Shown one piece after another: positions 48,857 to 61,116 of a DNA stretch of 64,000 bases (position 1 is the first letter of the stretch; each line of letters opens with the position of its first letter). Source of the DNA: Pohlia nutans (taxonomy: Eukaryota; Streptophyta; Bryopsida; Bryales; Mniaceae). The stretch spans positions 35,448,372 through 35,512,371 of the forward strand of contig CM040089.1 of assembly GCA_022496805.1 (NCBI GenBank). The letters run 5' to 3'. The position numbers and the translations under genes are program-made. The notes under the pieces were generated by a model. That model ran no database searches. It was not told where the DNA came from and saw only the letters and a list, made by a program, of their open reading frames with translations.

Positions 48857-49950
48857 ACTGTCATGCTTTATTCTTTTAAGTCATTAAACTCTATTTCATT
48901 GAATACTGAAGCAGGGATTTTAATACATCAATACCAGCTTAAGTTTGCAAGTATAGTTTTGTGACTTGCTTTGTGATAGAAATTACTTTGTCCCAATCTT
49001 GTATTGCAAATCAATTGCCATTTTGTTGCAAAAGTATTTGAGAAGCACCATCACACAATTTTTTCTTAAGTGTTGCAAAACCGTAAAAGAAACTTTTATA
49101 AAAACATTTTCTAAATCATTGAATACTTAGTTGAAATTATATCAAATTTTCAAGTATTTTTTTCATAAAGAATTATCAGAAATAGGAATTACCAAAATAA
49201 AAAAACAAAGAATTTCAACACTTTAGGTTGACCGGCAGTAGTTGTTGTGACAATGATACCTTCAGGTATGTACATATGTTTTACAAATCAATCCATGATC
49301 CAAGATTCATCTGCTTAATATAAACAGTGCTAGTCATGTGGTTATATGCGATGACACAATTATGGTACATCAACTAATCAGTCATGCCATGCAATGTTAA
49401 AGCAAAAAGGCACAAACTTGAGATACCTCTCAATACCAGTAGTACGTTACTGAGAGTTCGCTTTTCAAATTTCAACAGCATCCATTTCAATAGTTTCAAT
49501 AACACTGAAAAAGAAAAAGAAATCTCCTTAAGTACATAGTAGCATACACGGCCACTGAATCAGAACTTTTAAACAATGAGTCATGCCATCTAGAGATGGC
49601 ACAGAATTGAACATCACTCAGCCAATCCATTATTGCAGTGTTTGTAAATGCAAAATCAACTCATTTCTCACTCACAGAATATGTTCTTAAAACATCATAC
49701 GCACCTACCTACGAATGTGTAGGCAGTGTAGCACCTGAGGACTAATCTAATAAATTATCAGTCACCTGCTGAGAAGATTTCTACTCCATTATTCAAGCAA
49801 TACTTGCCAATTCAAAGATAAGAATCACCAAGAATAGCTGGTCTGTGATTAATTCATGCTACTTGTCACACTCCACTCTCACGTACCACCCTAGTACTAT
49901 ATATGTAAGGTTCCACATTAATTATCTTTAGTAAGACCCCATCGGAATTC
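48857..49950. other. AT-rich spacer before the X/Y gene cluster
   Basis: No coding signal, repeat family or RNA is recognised. Confidence 0.45.
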
Positions 49951-50033
49951 AAGCTTCCAAAATCAGAGAGCATGATCAGGACCTCCGATCCAAAGTTCGA
50001 TCAGTAAAGAGACTGAGAATGTATGATCGATCA

Positions 50034-50243
50034 CTAGCCGTTGCACACAGAGCAGGTCCACTTTTTGCAGCCACAAGTTGGCTCTCCGAAGCACGCAAAC
50101 CGTGCTCCATCTCCGTCGTGAGCAGAACTCGCAGCTTCTGTTGATGGAGCATCATCAACAAAGTTGGTGGACTCCTTCGAGTCATTTCCCGTGCAGCGCT
50201 TGAGCTGCTGCACATAAGGGCCCATGGCGCTGGTGCTCACCAT
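50034..50243 (-). CDS. Family X small Cys-motif protein, copy X1 (69 aa)
   Basis: ATG 50,243-50,241 opens 69 codons. The start is chosen because the same ATG is kept in copies X2 and X3, while the longer start at 50,366 is CTG in them. It also suits a TATA box at 50,389-50,384, which lies only 18 bp before the longer start. The C-terminus is CFGEPTCGCKKWTCSVC, a compact cluster of five Cys able to bind zinc or form disulphides. The middle is acidic and Ser-rich. There is no signal peptide or membrane segment. It stops right after the Cys cluster, unlike X2. It is divergent to Y1, about 3 kb away. The family is not known to me; the function is unknown. Confidence 0.6.
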   Translation of the reverse strand: MVSTSAMGPYVQQLKRCTGNDSKESTNFVDDAPSTEAASSAHDGDGARFACFGEPTCGCKKWTCSVCNG

Positions 50244-50383
50244 CTTCACTGCTTTCCTGATCGGTCTGAGTACTTCTGATGAATGTGAGGCGCTGTGCAA
50301 AGAATGAAGCTTAGACTGATCGACAATTGCTTTTCGTAAGCTTGCAGAAGTTGAATGTGAATTCATCGATCACCTTGTGTCCA

Positions 50384-50389
50384 TTTATA
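50384..50389 (-). promoter_or_regulatory. TATA box of X1
   Basis: TATAAA on the minus strand inside a block (CAGTATAAATGGACA) that is conserved upstream of X2 and X3. Confidence 0.6.
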
Positions 50390-51239
50390 CTGAATAATTA
50401 TCACAGGAGATCGCTACGCCATCACCTGTCCAGATATGGCAATTTGAAGTCCATGAATCATGGCCTTCCACCTTCCACTCCTCAAACTCGTTGAGAGTTT
50501 GACACAGACTTGAATTCGCAAGCTCAGCAAATTCAGTTTGTTCTTCCGAGGATTGAGCTTGCACATCACCCGGACAGGCGACAGTTGTAACTGTTCGATC
50601 AGCGTGGACCCAGTTCGTTAATTCTTGCAGTGGTGCATGCAGGAGTGAAAATATATGCAGAGTGAAAAGTTTGAAGAAACTAGCACAGCTGGCGTGTCTG
50701 ACCACATTCCTCAGGGCCCCGAAAGACCACAGTCAGGGTAATTCGCAGCTTGTTGACCGAATACATTCTACATAACTAGAGTAGTACTTTTGATATCGAA
50801 TCGTGTTGGAACAGGTGATTGATATGTTGCGCGTTGTCGGTGCACTGTCTGGCGTGGGCACATCCAAATTTATGATCGACAGAAGAGTCAGACGTCATTG
50901 TCTGAGCTGCAGACCACACACGACTCATTCACAGATGTAGCAGCAGAGTTCAAATTGGAGTCATCACAGACAAGACTACGATGAGCACGTCCCCGCAGAC
51001 ACAATGAGGATGTTACAATGCATGTGTCTGAGTAGAAGTACTATTTTGTCTATCTTCCACGAAATTAATTCAACTAATCTGCAGTAGAAGTTGTTATTAT
51101 CCAGCAGCCAGCCAGACAGCCGAGTACGTACGGGTCTTGCTTCAGTGAGTGCAATCAAGAATGATTATCGTGATTGAAGACTTGCTGCATGATCGACATT
51201 CCACATTTCCACATTTCCACATCTCATTTTACTACCGAC

Positions 51240-51890
51240 ACTTTTTTAGTCCGGTGACTCGATGGATAGCCCTGAATTAGGCACCGACTTTAGGGCCCCA
51301 CCATAGCCAACCCTAATCAACAGTCTTGTATCTGGCGCCGGAACGCAGGCCAATTCCTCCGCCAGTTGTTGGTGAGCAGTCACGCATGGTGCCTTCGATC
51401 CAGAGGTCATAATTTCAGGCTGTCGAGTGAATTTCACCACGAATTAACAAAAGAAAAAAGTCAAGTGAAGTGCAGTATGAGTACTTACAGATTGGCTTGA
51501 AATTACGCTATTATGGAGGAGACGGTTATTTAGTCCGTGTTAGCTGTGTCGGTACAAAATTACGTAATTTTCGGCTGTGTCGACGTGTCTCTGTGAGCCG
51601 ACATTCCCCCAACGAGATATCATCCATCACGTGAACTTTTTAAACGACTCCAGTCGATTGCCTCCTCAGACAGACTCTAAAGTCGTCACTGGTGATGGAA
51701 TTGGGCTTCCGGCCGACATTGCGATTGACGGTTGGCAGTTGGAACCCAGTCACCGCCAGAGCGAAGGAATTCAGGGACTCAGGATTTGCTCCAACTGTCG
51801 ATCTATTCGATTCGAATATTCCACGATGAGAGCTCTTTGGTGGTATTTTATTTATTTCTTTGGAAAAGGAACTTCTACTAAATAATTATA
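51240..51890 (+). other. Conserved intergenic block of X1/Y1 cassette
   Basis: This sequence between X1 and Y1 recurs in the other two cassettes (57,350-58,060 and 62,330-62,800). It includes GTCGTCACTGGTG and GAAGGAATTCAGGGACTCAG. A Y-sense frame of about 100 codons here is partly kept in cassette 2 but lost in cassette 3, so the block is probably regulatory or a non-coding transcript, not a protein gene. Confidence 0.45.
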
Positions 51891-51929
51891 ACATGATTCT
51901 TAATGAATGCTGATCAGGCAATTTAAATG

Positions 51930-52830
51930 CCAAGAACATTTCGTTCATATTATTGTGTAATTAAATATTAAATATGATGATAACTTGAAAATTTTCATTT
52001 AATGGTTGTCCTCTTTCAATCTTTAATTCGTGATATTTGAATGTTTAATTTGTTTAATTTGTTTAATTCGTTTAATTCGTTTACGGTAACTCTAGGTTGT
52101 GTAGTTTGAAGGCGGTTTATGGAGTACGAACTGGAAGTAGGAACTTTTTATAAATTTTCATGATTTGGGCTAGTATGTGATAGAATTTCCTAAAAATTTG
52201 GGCATGAGTTTTAGCAATTAATTTTTGCCCAAGGTGCTACACTAAAATCACTATATACTATGGCCCACAGTATTTACGAGAGGCTAAGTTACCAATTCTT
52301 ATTTGTCAAAATTATTGTGACTTAAAATTCTTTAAGGTATCATCACTATTTATGTCTTTTTACATTCTTCAAAGTTCAAATCTACTGTACTTTTGAACAA
52401 GGCCTGCTGTAAATACTATGGCAAAAGAAACTTTAGAAATCATCACTTAACATTTTAAGTGAAACAAAACTTGTGCCAATATCTTGTATCAATATTGCAA
52501 AATTGTATCAATTGATCAAATTCTCAATCAACACTTTGTGACCAAATTACATCAACTTGGATTTTTGTTAGTAGGGCAAATTGGGTCTTCATTACCATAC
52601 TAATTTACACCTGTCCATGTATTGAAAATATTTATTGTAGGCCATGATAATTATTCACCCATACCATTCACCCACCCACACTATAAGGTGATTTTAGCGT
52701 ACCAACCTACGATATTCATTACTACTTGAAGGACTGAGTTCACTGGAATCACTGCAATACATGAATATGGTAAGCTTCATTTTCATCTAGTTGTAAAACT
52801 TAACTAAGTACACAAAGGCGCCAACTTTAT
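51930..52830. other. AT-rich insertion unique to cassette 1
   Basis: Cassettes 1 and 3 match up to about GAATGCTGNTNAGGCAATT and cassettes 1 and 2 match again from about CTAAAATGAATG. The roughly 0.9 kb in between is extra in cassette 1 and explains its longer spacing. No clear terminal repeat was found. Confidence 0.5.
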
Positions 52831-53204
52831 CCAAAGTTAGGCTAAAATGAATGCTCCTTGTACTAGCCTGTCCAGAATCCGAATCAAGAACTGCCTAGTT
52901 TCAAATCATTCTCAATTTGACAATCACTCAGATTTCAATTACCGCCACCCATGAAGGACGCGACTTCCACGTAACCCAGACATTCATAATCAGAGTCAGC
53001 AGACTGGTGGTACCTGATGGATTGTCTGAATGCCGACAAACTGTCTCGTGCTCAACAGGCTCAGATCTTGGATGTTGCGTGCTTGCTCCGGAGCCCGTAA
53101 AAATGTTGGAGAGAAACAAGATCTCCGGAATTAATTCACCACCTAACTTTCTTGGAGCTCTTGATCACCTTCTCCAAATTCCGACGACTCACTAGCTCAA
53201 TTGC

Positions 53205-53210
53205 TATAAA
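53205..53210 (+). promoter_or_regulatory. TATA box of Y1
   Basis: TATAAATC, 132 bp before the Y1 ATG, conserved in position and flanks in Y2 (56,991-56,986) and Y3 (61,742-61,737). Confidence 0.65.
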
Positions 53211-53341
53211 TCCACGATCCAGTAACGGACATAACATTCACAGTTTGCATTCAGCTCATTCTAAACACTAGCTCTCGCTAATTGAGTCCTTTTGCAATTC
53301 TGCTTCTGTTCTCTTCTACACATCAGTCTTCTCGTTGACTA

Positions 53342-53830
53342 ATGGAACACAACACCGTGATGATGAGCCGGTCTCACCAGAAGTTGGCTGACCTGCAGAC
53401 CGAAGTCTCACGCTGCTTGGGATCACCCCAGTGCTCGTGCTCTCAGTGCAATCTGGAAGCTGCTTTTGGCAGCTTCACAATGGCTGACTTCCAGGCCTTG
53501 AAGTGTGAAGCGGCAAAGCGCTTGAGCCAGTCTTCTGCAGAGAATATAGCGTACTTGGGAGATGGACATCGGTGCAAGAGGTTTCCTTGCCCAATTTGCA
53601 ACCCAGGCCGGTCTCAACGTGACGGTCTGTCAAGCGTAACTGTGACAGCATATATGCTGGACTGGTCTGCTCAAGGCGTAGTGCCGCAGCAGCTTCGACG
53701 ACATGGCCGCGAGCAGGCTGCCGCGATCATGCTCGGAGATGGTGGCCACACTTGCAGAAGGTTCCCGTGTCCAATCTGCAACAACGGACGGTCACGTTCT
53801 GCCGTTCTTGAAGTGCACGTTGGGTGCTGA
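53342..53830 (+). CDS. Family Y double Cys-motif protein, copy Y1 (162 aa)
   Basis: ATG 53,342 opens 162 codons with a TATA box 132 bp upstream. It has an N-terminal Cys group (CLGSPQCSCSQC). It then has two copies of one motif, GDGHRCKRFPCPICNPGRS (about residues 77-95) and GDGGHTCRRFPCPICNNGRS (about residues 130-149), each with C-x4-C-x2-C. These are zinc-finger-like spacings; family X has the related CGCKKWTC-x-VC. There is no signal peptide or membrane segment. It is 161/162 identical to Y3. It faces away from X1, forming a two-gene divergent unit. The function is unknown. Confidence 0.65.
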   Translation: MEHNTVMMSRSHQKLADLQTEVSRCLGSPQCSCSQCNLEAAFGSFTMADFQALKCEAAKRLSQSSAENIAYLGDGHRCKRFPCPICNPGRSQRDGLSSVTVTAYMLDWSAQGVVPQQLRRHGREQAAAIMLGDGGHTCRRFPCPICNNGRSRSAVLEVHVGC

Positions 53831-56460
53831 ATCCATCTGATCGATCTTCAAGCTTTCGAAACGAAGATCATTCTCCTTGCTGGCAGACAGTAATTATATA
53901 CTACCGATTCATTTACAGATTTAATAAGGAGTAACGTTGTGAAGGCCTTGGATGGTTTTTCAGTATCGTTCAATTCATTGATTAGTTTCTTTGTAGTTTG
54001 CATCCATAACTATCAGAACTTTGTAATCGCAAATCCTGTAGTTCAGTTAATTAATGTACAGTGCTCTACGTTGTAGTCTTTGTGCTGTACATATAAGTAC
54101 TAGAATATTGAGCAGTGACCTAGTCTCAATTGTACAGATCCTTCATTTATGTATTTTAAATCAAAAGAAGAATTCCTTCAGGAAGCATAATTGTTATTTT
54201 TCTGGCGGCAAGAGTTCTATAGAAAATCATTAACACACCTCACACCTGAGGAGCCCTTCACCCACCGACTGTCTTAGCCTCCCCCCAGTCCCATGACTCC
54301 CATCAAGCTCCTTTTGTTTCCACCCCTCACCCATGGCGATTTTTGACAGGCCCTGGATTGTACGTGCATTTGTCACAATTTATTGCACTGTAATTATCAA
54401 TAAGTTTAAAGTGCATTTTGACTAAATAAATGTCCTCAATACCGAGTTGAGAATGATAGTTGTCTTTTAATCAATTTATCGTGCAATTTTAATTTTAAAT
54501 GATACATATTTCGACTATTTGAGTTATCCGTAAAGTCAAGTGAAGAGAGGGTTTGCGGCCTGGGTTTGACAAAAGAGAGGATCAACTCCTAAATGTGGGA
54601 GAGGTGTTGGAACCTAAAAAAAAACACAGGCAACAAAGTTTCCAAGCATCGACAATGGTGAGAAAATATTTCTCACCCGCCTTTACCAGCGCGCCCCAGA
54701 TCTTCAGTTGCATGAGCATTCTTGCCTGACATTTTCGGCTTTTTACAATAAATGAAATATGAGTTATCAAAACAAAGAAAGGACCCAGCCAGAAAGGAAG
54801 TCACAAATTGAAAGGACCCAGCCAGCTCACTCACTCACAGATAGAATTTACGTGTGAAGAGGTCAGGAGTGGGCCGGCTAACATGCCCATAATGACAAAT
54901 TGAGCTTGCCCATAATAACATGCCCATAATGACTCTGCCCATAAATAACAAATTGAGCTTGTGTCTTTAGCCCCGGAATAAATGGACTGGACTTTGCGTT
55001 TCTCAAAATTTTGGTGAACAGTGCACCCATTTCTCAATAAAGGACAGGCTCACTTTACGGATAACTCCATTATGTTTGTAATTTATGTTTCTTTTGCAGT
55101 TTTGATCATAATTATGGCATCATGGCTATTTGAATGTAAATATTAGAACCTAAAACTTGGTTTTCAGACATACTGTATATGTATAGTATAAAAAAATGGC
55201 TTCATAGAATATGAATGAATACAGTATTCACATAGCTAGTTCATACATGATGCTATGGCAAATAACCAAAAAAATTGAAAGATTTTATTCTTTCAAATGC
55301 CAAATTTTGTAAACAAAAATTCAAGATTTGTTAAAAGAATCAATTGATTCTCCAATTTATTTAAAAACATTTGGAATCAATTTTGTACAAACCTACTATA
55401 TGGCTATGGTTCGAAAAAATAATTTGGCAAGGTTTTGGCTCCAGCTCAAGCTAAACATTTTTACCAGCGGTAAGATAACTAAACCTAAGAGCGTCCAAAT
55501 GAGCATTTGCGTATGGTTCATCAAATCAACTTGACATAGTTTTTGTTGAATCTTGTTGGCAATTGACAAACAATTATACATTTTTTAATTAACTAGCGTG
55601 TCTTTTTTGGACACCATATGAATAAACTATGAATTTCAAAATTGGTGATTATAGGTGTATCAGTGTATCCAAAATCAAACCTAAGCTCTCATGTTTAGAA
55701 GATGTATATATTTTAGGCAAAAAAAACATAGCATGCAATTTTACAACAATGTTGTAATTAGATGTGGTTGCCTTGATCTGACTCATTTGTTTTTAAACTC
55801 GTTCATGGCATCTTTACATCTATTTAGATATGATGTCCAGGAAGTGCTAAAAGTATACCCATTCTAAAAGCATCTTTCAATTATACAGTTCTAAGAGAAT
55901 ATTACGTTCTTCAATGCACTCACAAGTCACAATGAACCTTTCAAAAACGTGCCTATGCCATTCCAACTTCAAATATTATAATTTCCCAAGAAATCAAGAA
56001 TCCAAAAAATAAGAATCGAAATGACCATAACTCCATAAGTGACCAAAATGACCATCTTGCAGACAGAAGAAAATATGCTGAACATAACCTTGTTCTCTTC
56101 TGATATTAAATAAGTAAAAAAGAGTATACAATTGAGACTATGTCTCAGCTCAGTGGTAATTCTTGAACTACATCGTGAACAAGCGTATGTACACTGCTTA
56201 TGAAAAGAATAAAGATTCCAATATCAACACAAACTATTGTCATGAAACCATTAGAACGTAGTCTACATTACTTCAGATAACATTACAAAATAGAGCACAA
56301 ATACTAGAAAATAATCAAAATAGAAAGTAAATTAGCTGCACATCAGAATGAAAATGCTGCAAAGATTTACAATCACAACTAATAGTTATAAATGCAATTA
56401 CTCCAGAAACTATTCAGTGTCTCAGTGAATGATACTGAAAACCATAAAAGGCATTCACAA
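53831..56460. other. Spacer between cassettes 1 and 2
   Basis: The first 200 bp resemble the 3' flank of the other Y genes. The rest is AT-rich without a gene. Frames of 60-70 codons (54,582-54,770 and 54,831-55,037 minus; 55,328-55,534 plus) show no supporting features. Confidence 0.45.
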
Positions 56461-56567
56461 CGTCACTCCTTATTAATTCTGTGTATGAATCGGCAGTGTT
56501 TTCCACCAGCAAGGAGCTAGAATGCATGATCATTCTTCAGTTTCAGCACCCTACTGCTGCATGTGCT

Positions 56568-56858
56568 TCACATTCTGTGACGCTGGGAACGGCCTGGGTT
56601 GCAAATTGGGCAAGGAAACCTCTTGCACCGATGTCCATCTCCCATGTACGCTATATTCTCTGCAGGAGACTGGCTCTGAAAGCGCTTTGCCGGTTCACAC
56701 TTCAAAGCTTCGAAATCAGCCATTGTGAAGCTGCCAAAAGCAGCTTCCAGTTTGCACTGAGAGCACGAGAACTGGGGTGATCTCAAGCAGCATGAGACTT
56801 CGGCCTGGTCAACCAACTTCTGGTGAGACCAGCTCATCATCATGATGTAGTGTTCCAT
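56568..56858 (-). pseudogene. Family Y copy Y2, truncated (96 aa)
   Basis: ATG 56,858-56,856 opens 96 codons. It matches Y1 through the first motif (GDGHRCKRFPCPICNPGRS) with many substitutions, then stops five residues later. The second motif is missing. The N-terminal Cys group and the TATA box are kept. It may be a shortened but expressed form or a decaying copy. It is divergent to X2. Confidence 0.6.
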
Positions 56859-57356
56859 GAGTCAACGAGAACAATGATGTGTAGAAGAGAATAGAAGCAG
56901 AAATGCTAAAGGACGTAATTAGCGAGAGGTAGTGTTTGGAATGAGATGAAAACTGTAAATGTTGTGTCCGTTACTGGATCGTCGATTTATAGCAACTGAT
57001 CGAGCTAGCGAGTCGTCGGAATTTGGAGAATCGGAGGTGATCAAGATTTCTATGAAGATTGGTGAATTAATCCGGGAGAGCTTGTTCCTCCAACATTTTC
57101 ACCGGCTCCGGAGCATACAACAGGTTAGCTGTTGAGCACGAGTTTGCCGGACATACCACAATTTCCATCACAAAGGGATTCATGTATGATACCACCATTC
57201 TCTAATTTGAATGGGTTACGTGGAGGTCACGTCCTTCACGGGTGGAGGTAAGTTGAAATCGAGATGATTGTTGAGTTGAGGAGGATTTAAGACAGACAGT
57301 TCTTGTCAAGTAGTTGATTCGGGACTCTGGACAGGCTAGTGCACGGACCATTCATT

Positions 57357-58060
57357 TTAGCCTAACTTTGGGTGAAGATTTCTCCAAGTTACGTTTTCTC
57401 CGATGTCCACAACTAACGGCTGAAAGGGTAGCTTACCAATGAGCTGTCTTCGTGGAATAGGTCGGCAGTTGAAGCAAATCCTGAGTCCCTGAATCCCTTC
57501 GCTCAGGCGGTGATCGACTGGGTTCCGATTCCACTGCCTACCGTCAATCGCCAGCTGGAGAAGCCCAATTCCACCACCAGTGACGACTTTAGAGTCTGTC
57601 TGAGGAGGCAATCAACTGGATTCATTCCAATTCAGAAGCAATCTAAGTCGTATAAAAAGTCCACAACATGGATGATATCTCGTTGAGGGAATGTCGGCTC
57701 ATGCAGAGACACGCCACAGCCGGTTGTACCGACACAGATAACACGGACTAAATAGTTAACCGTCTCCTCCATAATAGTATAATTTCAAGCCAATCTGTAA
57801 GTACTCACACATACTGCACTTCACATGAATTTTTGCTTCTGTTCGTGGAGGTGAAATTGGCTCCGCAGCCTGAAATTATGACCTCTGGATCGACTCCACG
57901 ATGCATGTGCGCCCACCGACAACTGGCGGAGGAATGGGCCTGCGTCTCCAAATCGACACAAGACGGTTAATTAGGGTTGCCGTTAGATTAGGCTACATGG
58001 TGGGGCCCACAGTCGGTGCCCAATTTAGGGAAATCGATCGGGTCACCGGAATGAAAGGTG
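57357..58060 (-). other. Conserved intergenic block of Y2/X2 cassette
   Basis: Matches the blocks at 51,240-51,890 and 62,330-62,800. The Y-sense frame 57,357-57,611 reads the same peptide start (PPQTDSKVVTG) as in cassette 1, then differs. Confidence 0.45.
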
Positions 58061-58156
58061 TCGGTAATGAATCAAGAGTGTGGATGAATGTCGATGCAGC
58101 AAGACTTCACAATTATCATAACTAGAGCTCTGCTCTCACTTCAGGGACACATGTTT

Positions 58157-58226
58157 CGGGAACCTCACCTCGGCAAATGTCCCCCCTGGCGACATTCTCC
58201 AGGGGGTGCCCCACGGGAGGTTCCCG
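58157..58226. other. Nested GC-rich hairpin
   Basis: CGGGAACCTC (58,157-58,166) pairs perfectly with GAGGTTCCCG (58,217-58,226); inside it CCCCCTGG (58,182-58,189) pairs with CCAGGGGG (58,199-58,206). It is not seen in cassettes 1 and 3. Confidence 0.7.
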
Positions 58227-58979
58227 ATACTACATTCTAGCCCTTACCCTGTTGCCTGACTGCCATATAATCGTGAATTCCGATCGAGATTAGTTTCGTA
58301 GAACCAGGAATATCGATAGGCAGTACTCCTTCCCAAAAGAAGCAAAGGTCCTCGTGCATTGCAACATCCTCACTCTGTCTGCAGGGACATACATATGATC
58401 ATCGTATAGTAGTCCTGTCGGTGATGACTCCAACTCGAACTCTGCTGCTGCGTCTGTAATTGAGTCGTGTGGCGTCTGCTTAGACAATGAAGTCTGACTC
58501 TTCTCTCGATCATACATTTGGTTCTGCCCAAGGCCCCAAGCCAGACAGTGCACCGACAGCACGCAACATCTCATCTGCTCCAACACAATTCGATCTCACA
58601 GGTACTACTGTAGTTATGTAGAATGAATTCGGTCAACATGCTGCGAAATATTCTGAATACATGTGGTCTTTCGGAACCCTGGAGAATGTGGTCAGATACC
58701 AGGCCTGCTAGTTTCTTCAAAAAAATTACTTTGCACTCCTGCACCACTGTAAACGAACTGGGATCCACCCTGATCGAACAGTTACAACTGTCGCCTGTCT
58801 GGGTGGTGTGCAAGCTCAATGCTTTAAAGCCAAAACTGAATTTGCTGAGCTTACGTATTCGACTCTGTGTCGAACTCTCATCCGAGTTTGAGGAGTGGAA
58901 TGTGGGAGGCCATGATTCATGGACTTCAAATTGCCATATCTGGACAAGTGATGGCGTAGCGATCTCCTGTCATGTTCAG

Positions 58980-58985
58980 TATAAA
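58980..58985 (+). promoter_or_regulatory. TATA box of X2
   Basis: TATAAATGGACA, 146 bp before the chosen X2 ATG, inside an upstream block (from about 58,860) nearly identical to that of X3 (TATA at 63,650-63,655). Confidence 0.65.
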
Positions 58986-59125
58986 TGGACAGAAGGTGAA
59001 CGCTGAATTCACATTCAACTCCTGCAAGCTTACGAAAAGCAATTGTCGATCAGTCTAAGCTTCATTCTTTGCACAGCGCCTCACATTCATCCGAAGTCCT
59101 CAGTCCGATCAGGAAAGCAGTGAAG

Positions 59126-59410
59126 ATGGTGAGCACCAGCGCCATGGGCCCTCATGTGCAGCAGCTCAAGCGCTGCAAAGGAAATGACTCGATGGAGTCC
59201 ACCGTCTTTGTTGACGATGCTCCATCAACAGAAGCTGCGAGTTCTGCTGTCGACAGAGGTGGAGCATGGTTTGCGTGCTTCGGAGAGCCAAGTTGTGGCT
59301 GCAGAAAATGGACCTGCCCTGTGTGTGCAGGGGCCAGTGATCGATCATTCTCAGTCTCTGAACTGAACTTTGGATATATCGGAGGTCCTGATCATGCTGT
59401 TCTGATTTAG
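59126..59410 (+). CDS. Family X small Cys-motif protein, copy X2 (94 aa)
   Basis: ATG 59,126 opens 94 codons: an N-terminus MVSTSAMGPHVQQLKRCKGN shared with X1 and X3, an acidic Ser-rich middle, then CFGEPSCGCRKWTCPVC. A tail of about 27 residues follows that X1 lacks because of an earlier stop. A longer upstream frame lacks an ATG (CTG at the place of X1's outer ATG). The promoter block and TATA box are conserved with X3. It is divergent to Y2. The function is unknown. Confidence 0.6.
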   Translation: MVSTSAMGPHVQQLKRCKGNDSMESTVFVDDAPSTEAASSAVDRGGAWFACFGEPSCGCRKWTCPVCAGASDRSFSVSELNFGYIGGPDHAVLI

Positions 59411-61116
59411 AAGCTTGAATTCCGGACGATGAGGTCTTACTAAAGATAATTAGTGTGGTCACATATACAGTACAGGGGCGACTGTTGAGTGTGACAAGTA
59501 GCTAAAGAATAAATTAGCGACCAGCGATTCTTGCTGATTCTTATATTTGAATTAGAAGTGTTCTGTATTTCTTGAATAATGGAGACGAAATCTTTTCAGC
59601 AGCTGAGTGGTATTTAGCTAAGGACTTCCTCAGGTGCTACACAAGTACACATTCATAGATAGGTGCAATTGATGGATATTTTCTGTTGCGTATGAGGTTT
59701 TAATAATATATTCTCTCATTGAGAAATATATAAGTTGATTTTGCGTTTACAAACTCAATGGATTGGCTGAATGATGTTCGATTGTGTTCCTCGCCGGCCA
59801 CCTCTCTGGCATGACTACTGTCTGAGTGTTATGAAATGCATCATTAGCCGAATATTGCATCGGCCATGTAGGAGATGTACTCTTTCCTGTTCAGTGGCAT
59901 TGAAACAATTAAAATGGATCCTGTTGAATTTCGAAAAGACCAAGTCACTCTCAAGTAACGTACTACACGCGGGTATTAATTGAAAAGCATTTCAAGTTTG
60001 TGACTTTGCTTTCAGAACATTGCAGACGTGACTTATTGATGCACTGTGATTATGTCATGGCATATATAAATGGTTCTCAAAATCCTCAGAATCCATTGTC
60101 GTAGTTGTCCTATCTCCCAAAATAGTTGTTTATTTTCACTACTCATTAGAGTTATCTGTAAAGTCACCTTGAGTTTATGAATCTACCATGAATTTTGCTT
60201 TAATATACTCTTATTTGTTCACTCCAAGTAGTTAAAAGGTATGGACACTACAAGAAGAGGTGTCGTTATTCACTCATTAGGATCTTGTTCCTTACCTGTT
60301 TTTATCACGGCATCACGCTTGTCTTACGTGACGAATTGCACTCACCAAGTCCAACCAAAAAATTGGTGAGTGCGAAGTGGCGCGGTTTGACTCACAAAGT
60401 GAGTGAAAAGCGATTCCTTCTTCTTGTAGTCGGAAGAGCTTGGTGATTGATCATTATTAAGTGTGTAAGAGCTTGGTGGTCTTCAAACTCATAGCAAACT
60501 TTTTTGGGCTCCTTTCTTGATGCCCAATAACATGCAAGACTTTAGACACCATTACAATGTACGGCACAAATTATATTACAATATATACAGTACATTAACT
60601 GAACTGCATGATGAAAAGACGAAGAATAACATTCACAAATAATAGTGATGAATGTGCCAATCAACCCAGAAACTAATCAGTAAATTGAACGATAACAAAA
60701 CCATCGAAGGCATTCACTACGTCACTCCTTATTAACTCTGTCTAGATTAATCGTTACAATAGTATTTATTGAAAAATTAGAGCAAACCAGACTTACTCAC
60801 ACGCACTAACAAGAAATTTATACCATTTTAAGTGAGTGCACAGAGGCTAACTACTCTGACACTTCTTTATTGCAAACACACAAGTACACAAAGAACAAGC
60901 AGGAAGCCAGGAACTACTCTGCATGAGAGGGCTTTAAGCGCCGGAGGAGGAAGATGACTGCATGAATGAAGTTCATCCAATAGTGTTCGTGTAACAGTGT
61001 TTGCCTACATTCATCCTAACAATTAACCATCGACGTACATCCAATTATAGTAGTGTCCACTAACAATGAAGGACAATGATCTTCGTTTCGAAAGCTTGAA
61101 GATCGATCAGATGGAT
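59411..61116. other. Spacer between cassettes 2 and 3
   Basis: No gene is supported; a 70-codon frame at 59,771-59,983 has no distinguishing features. A 186-bp CACTA-type MITE lies at 60,246-60,431. From about 60,600 the sequence matches the 3' flank of the other Y genes. Confidence 0.45.
60246..60431. mobile_element. 186-bp CACTA-type MITE
   Basis: It starts CACTACAAGAAGA and ends TTCTTCTTGTAGTC (the last base changed from G), with GGA on both sides (60,243-60,245 and 60,432-60,434). An internal GAATTGCACTCACCAA / TTGGTGAGTGCGAA palindrome follows the pattern of inverted sequences inside CACTA ends. Confidence 0.75.

Noticed and set aside
52917..53195. 92-codon frame before Y1 as a gene
   Set aside because: It overlaps the promoter region of Y1 and is not kept as an open frame in the other cassettes.
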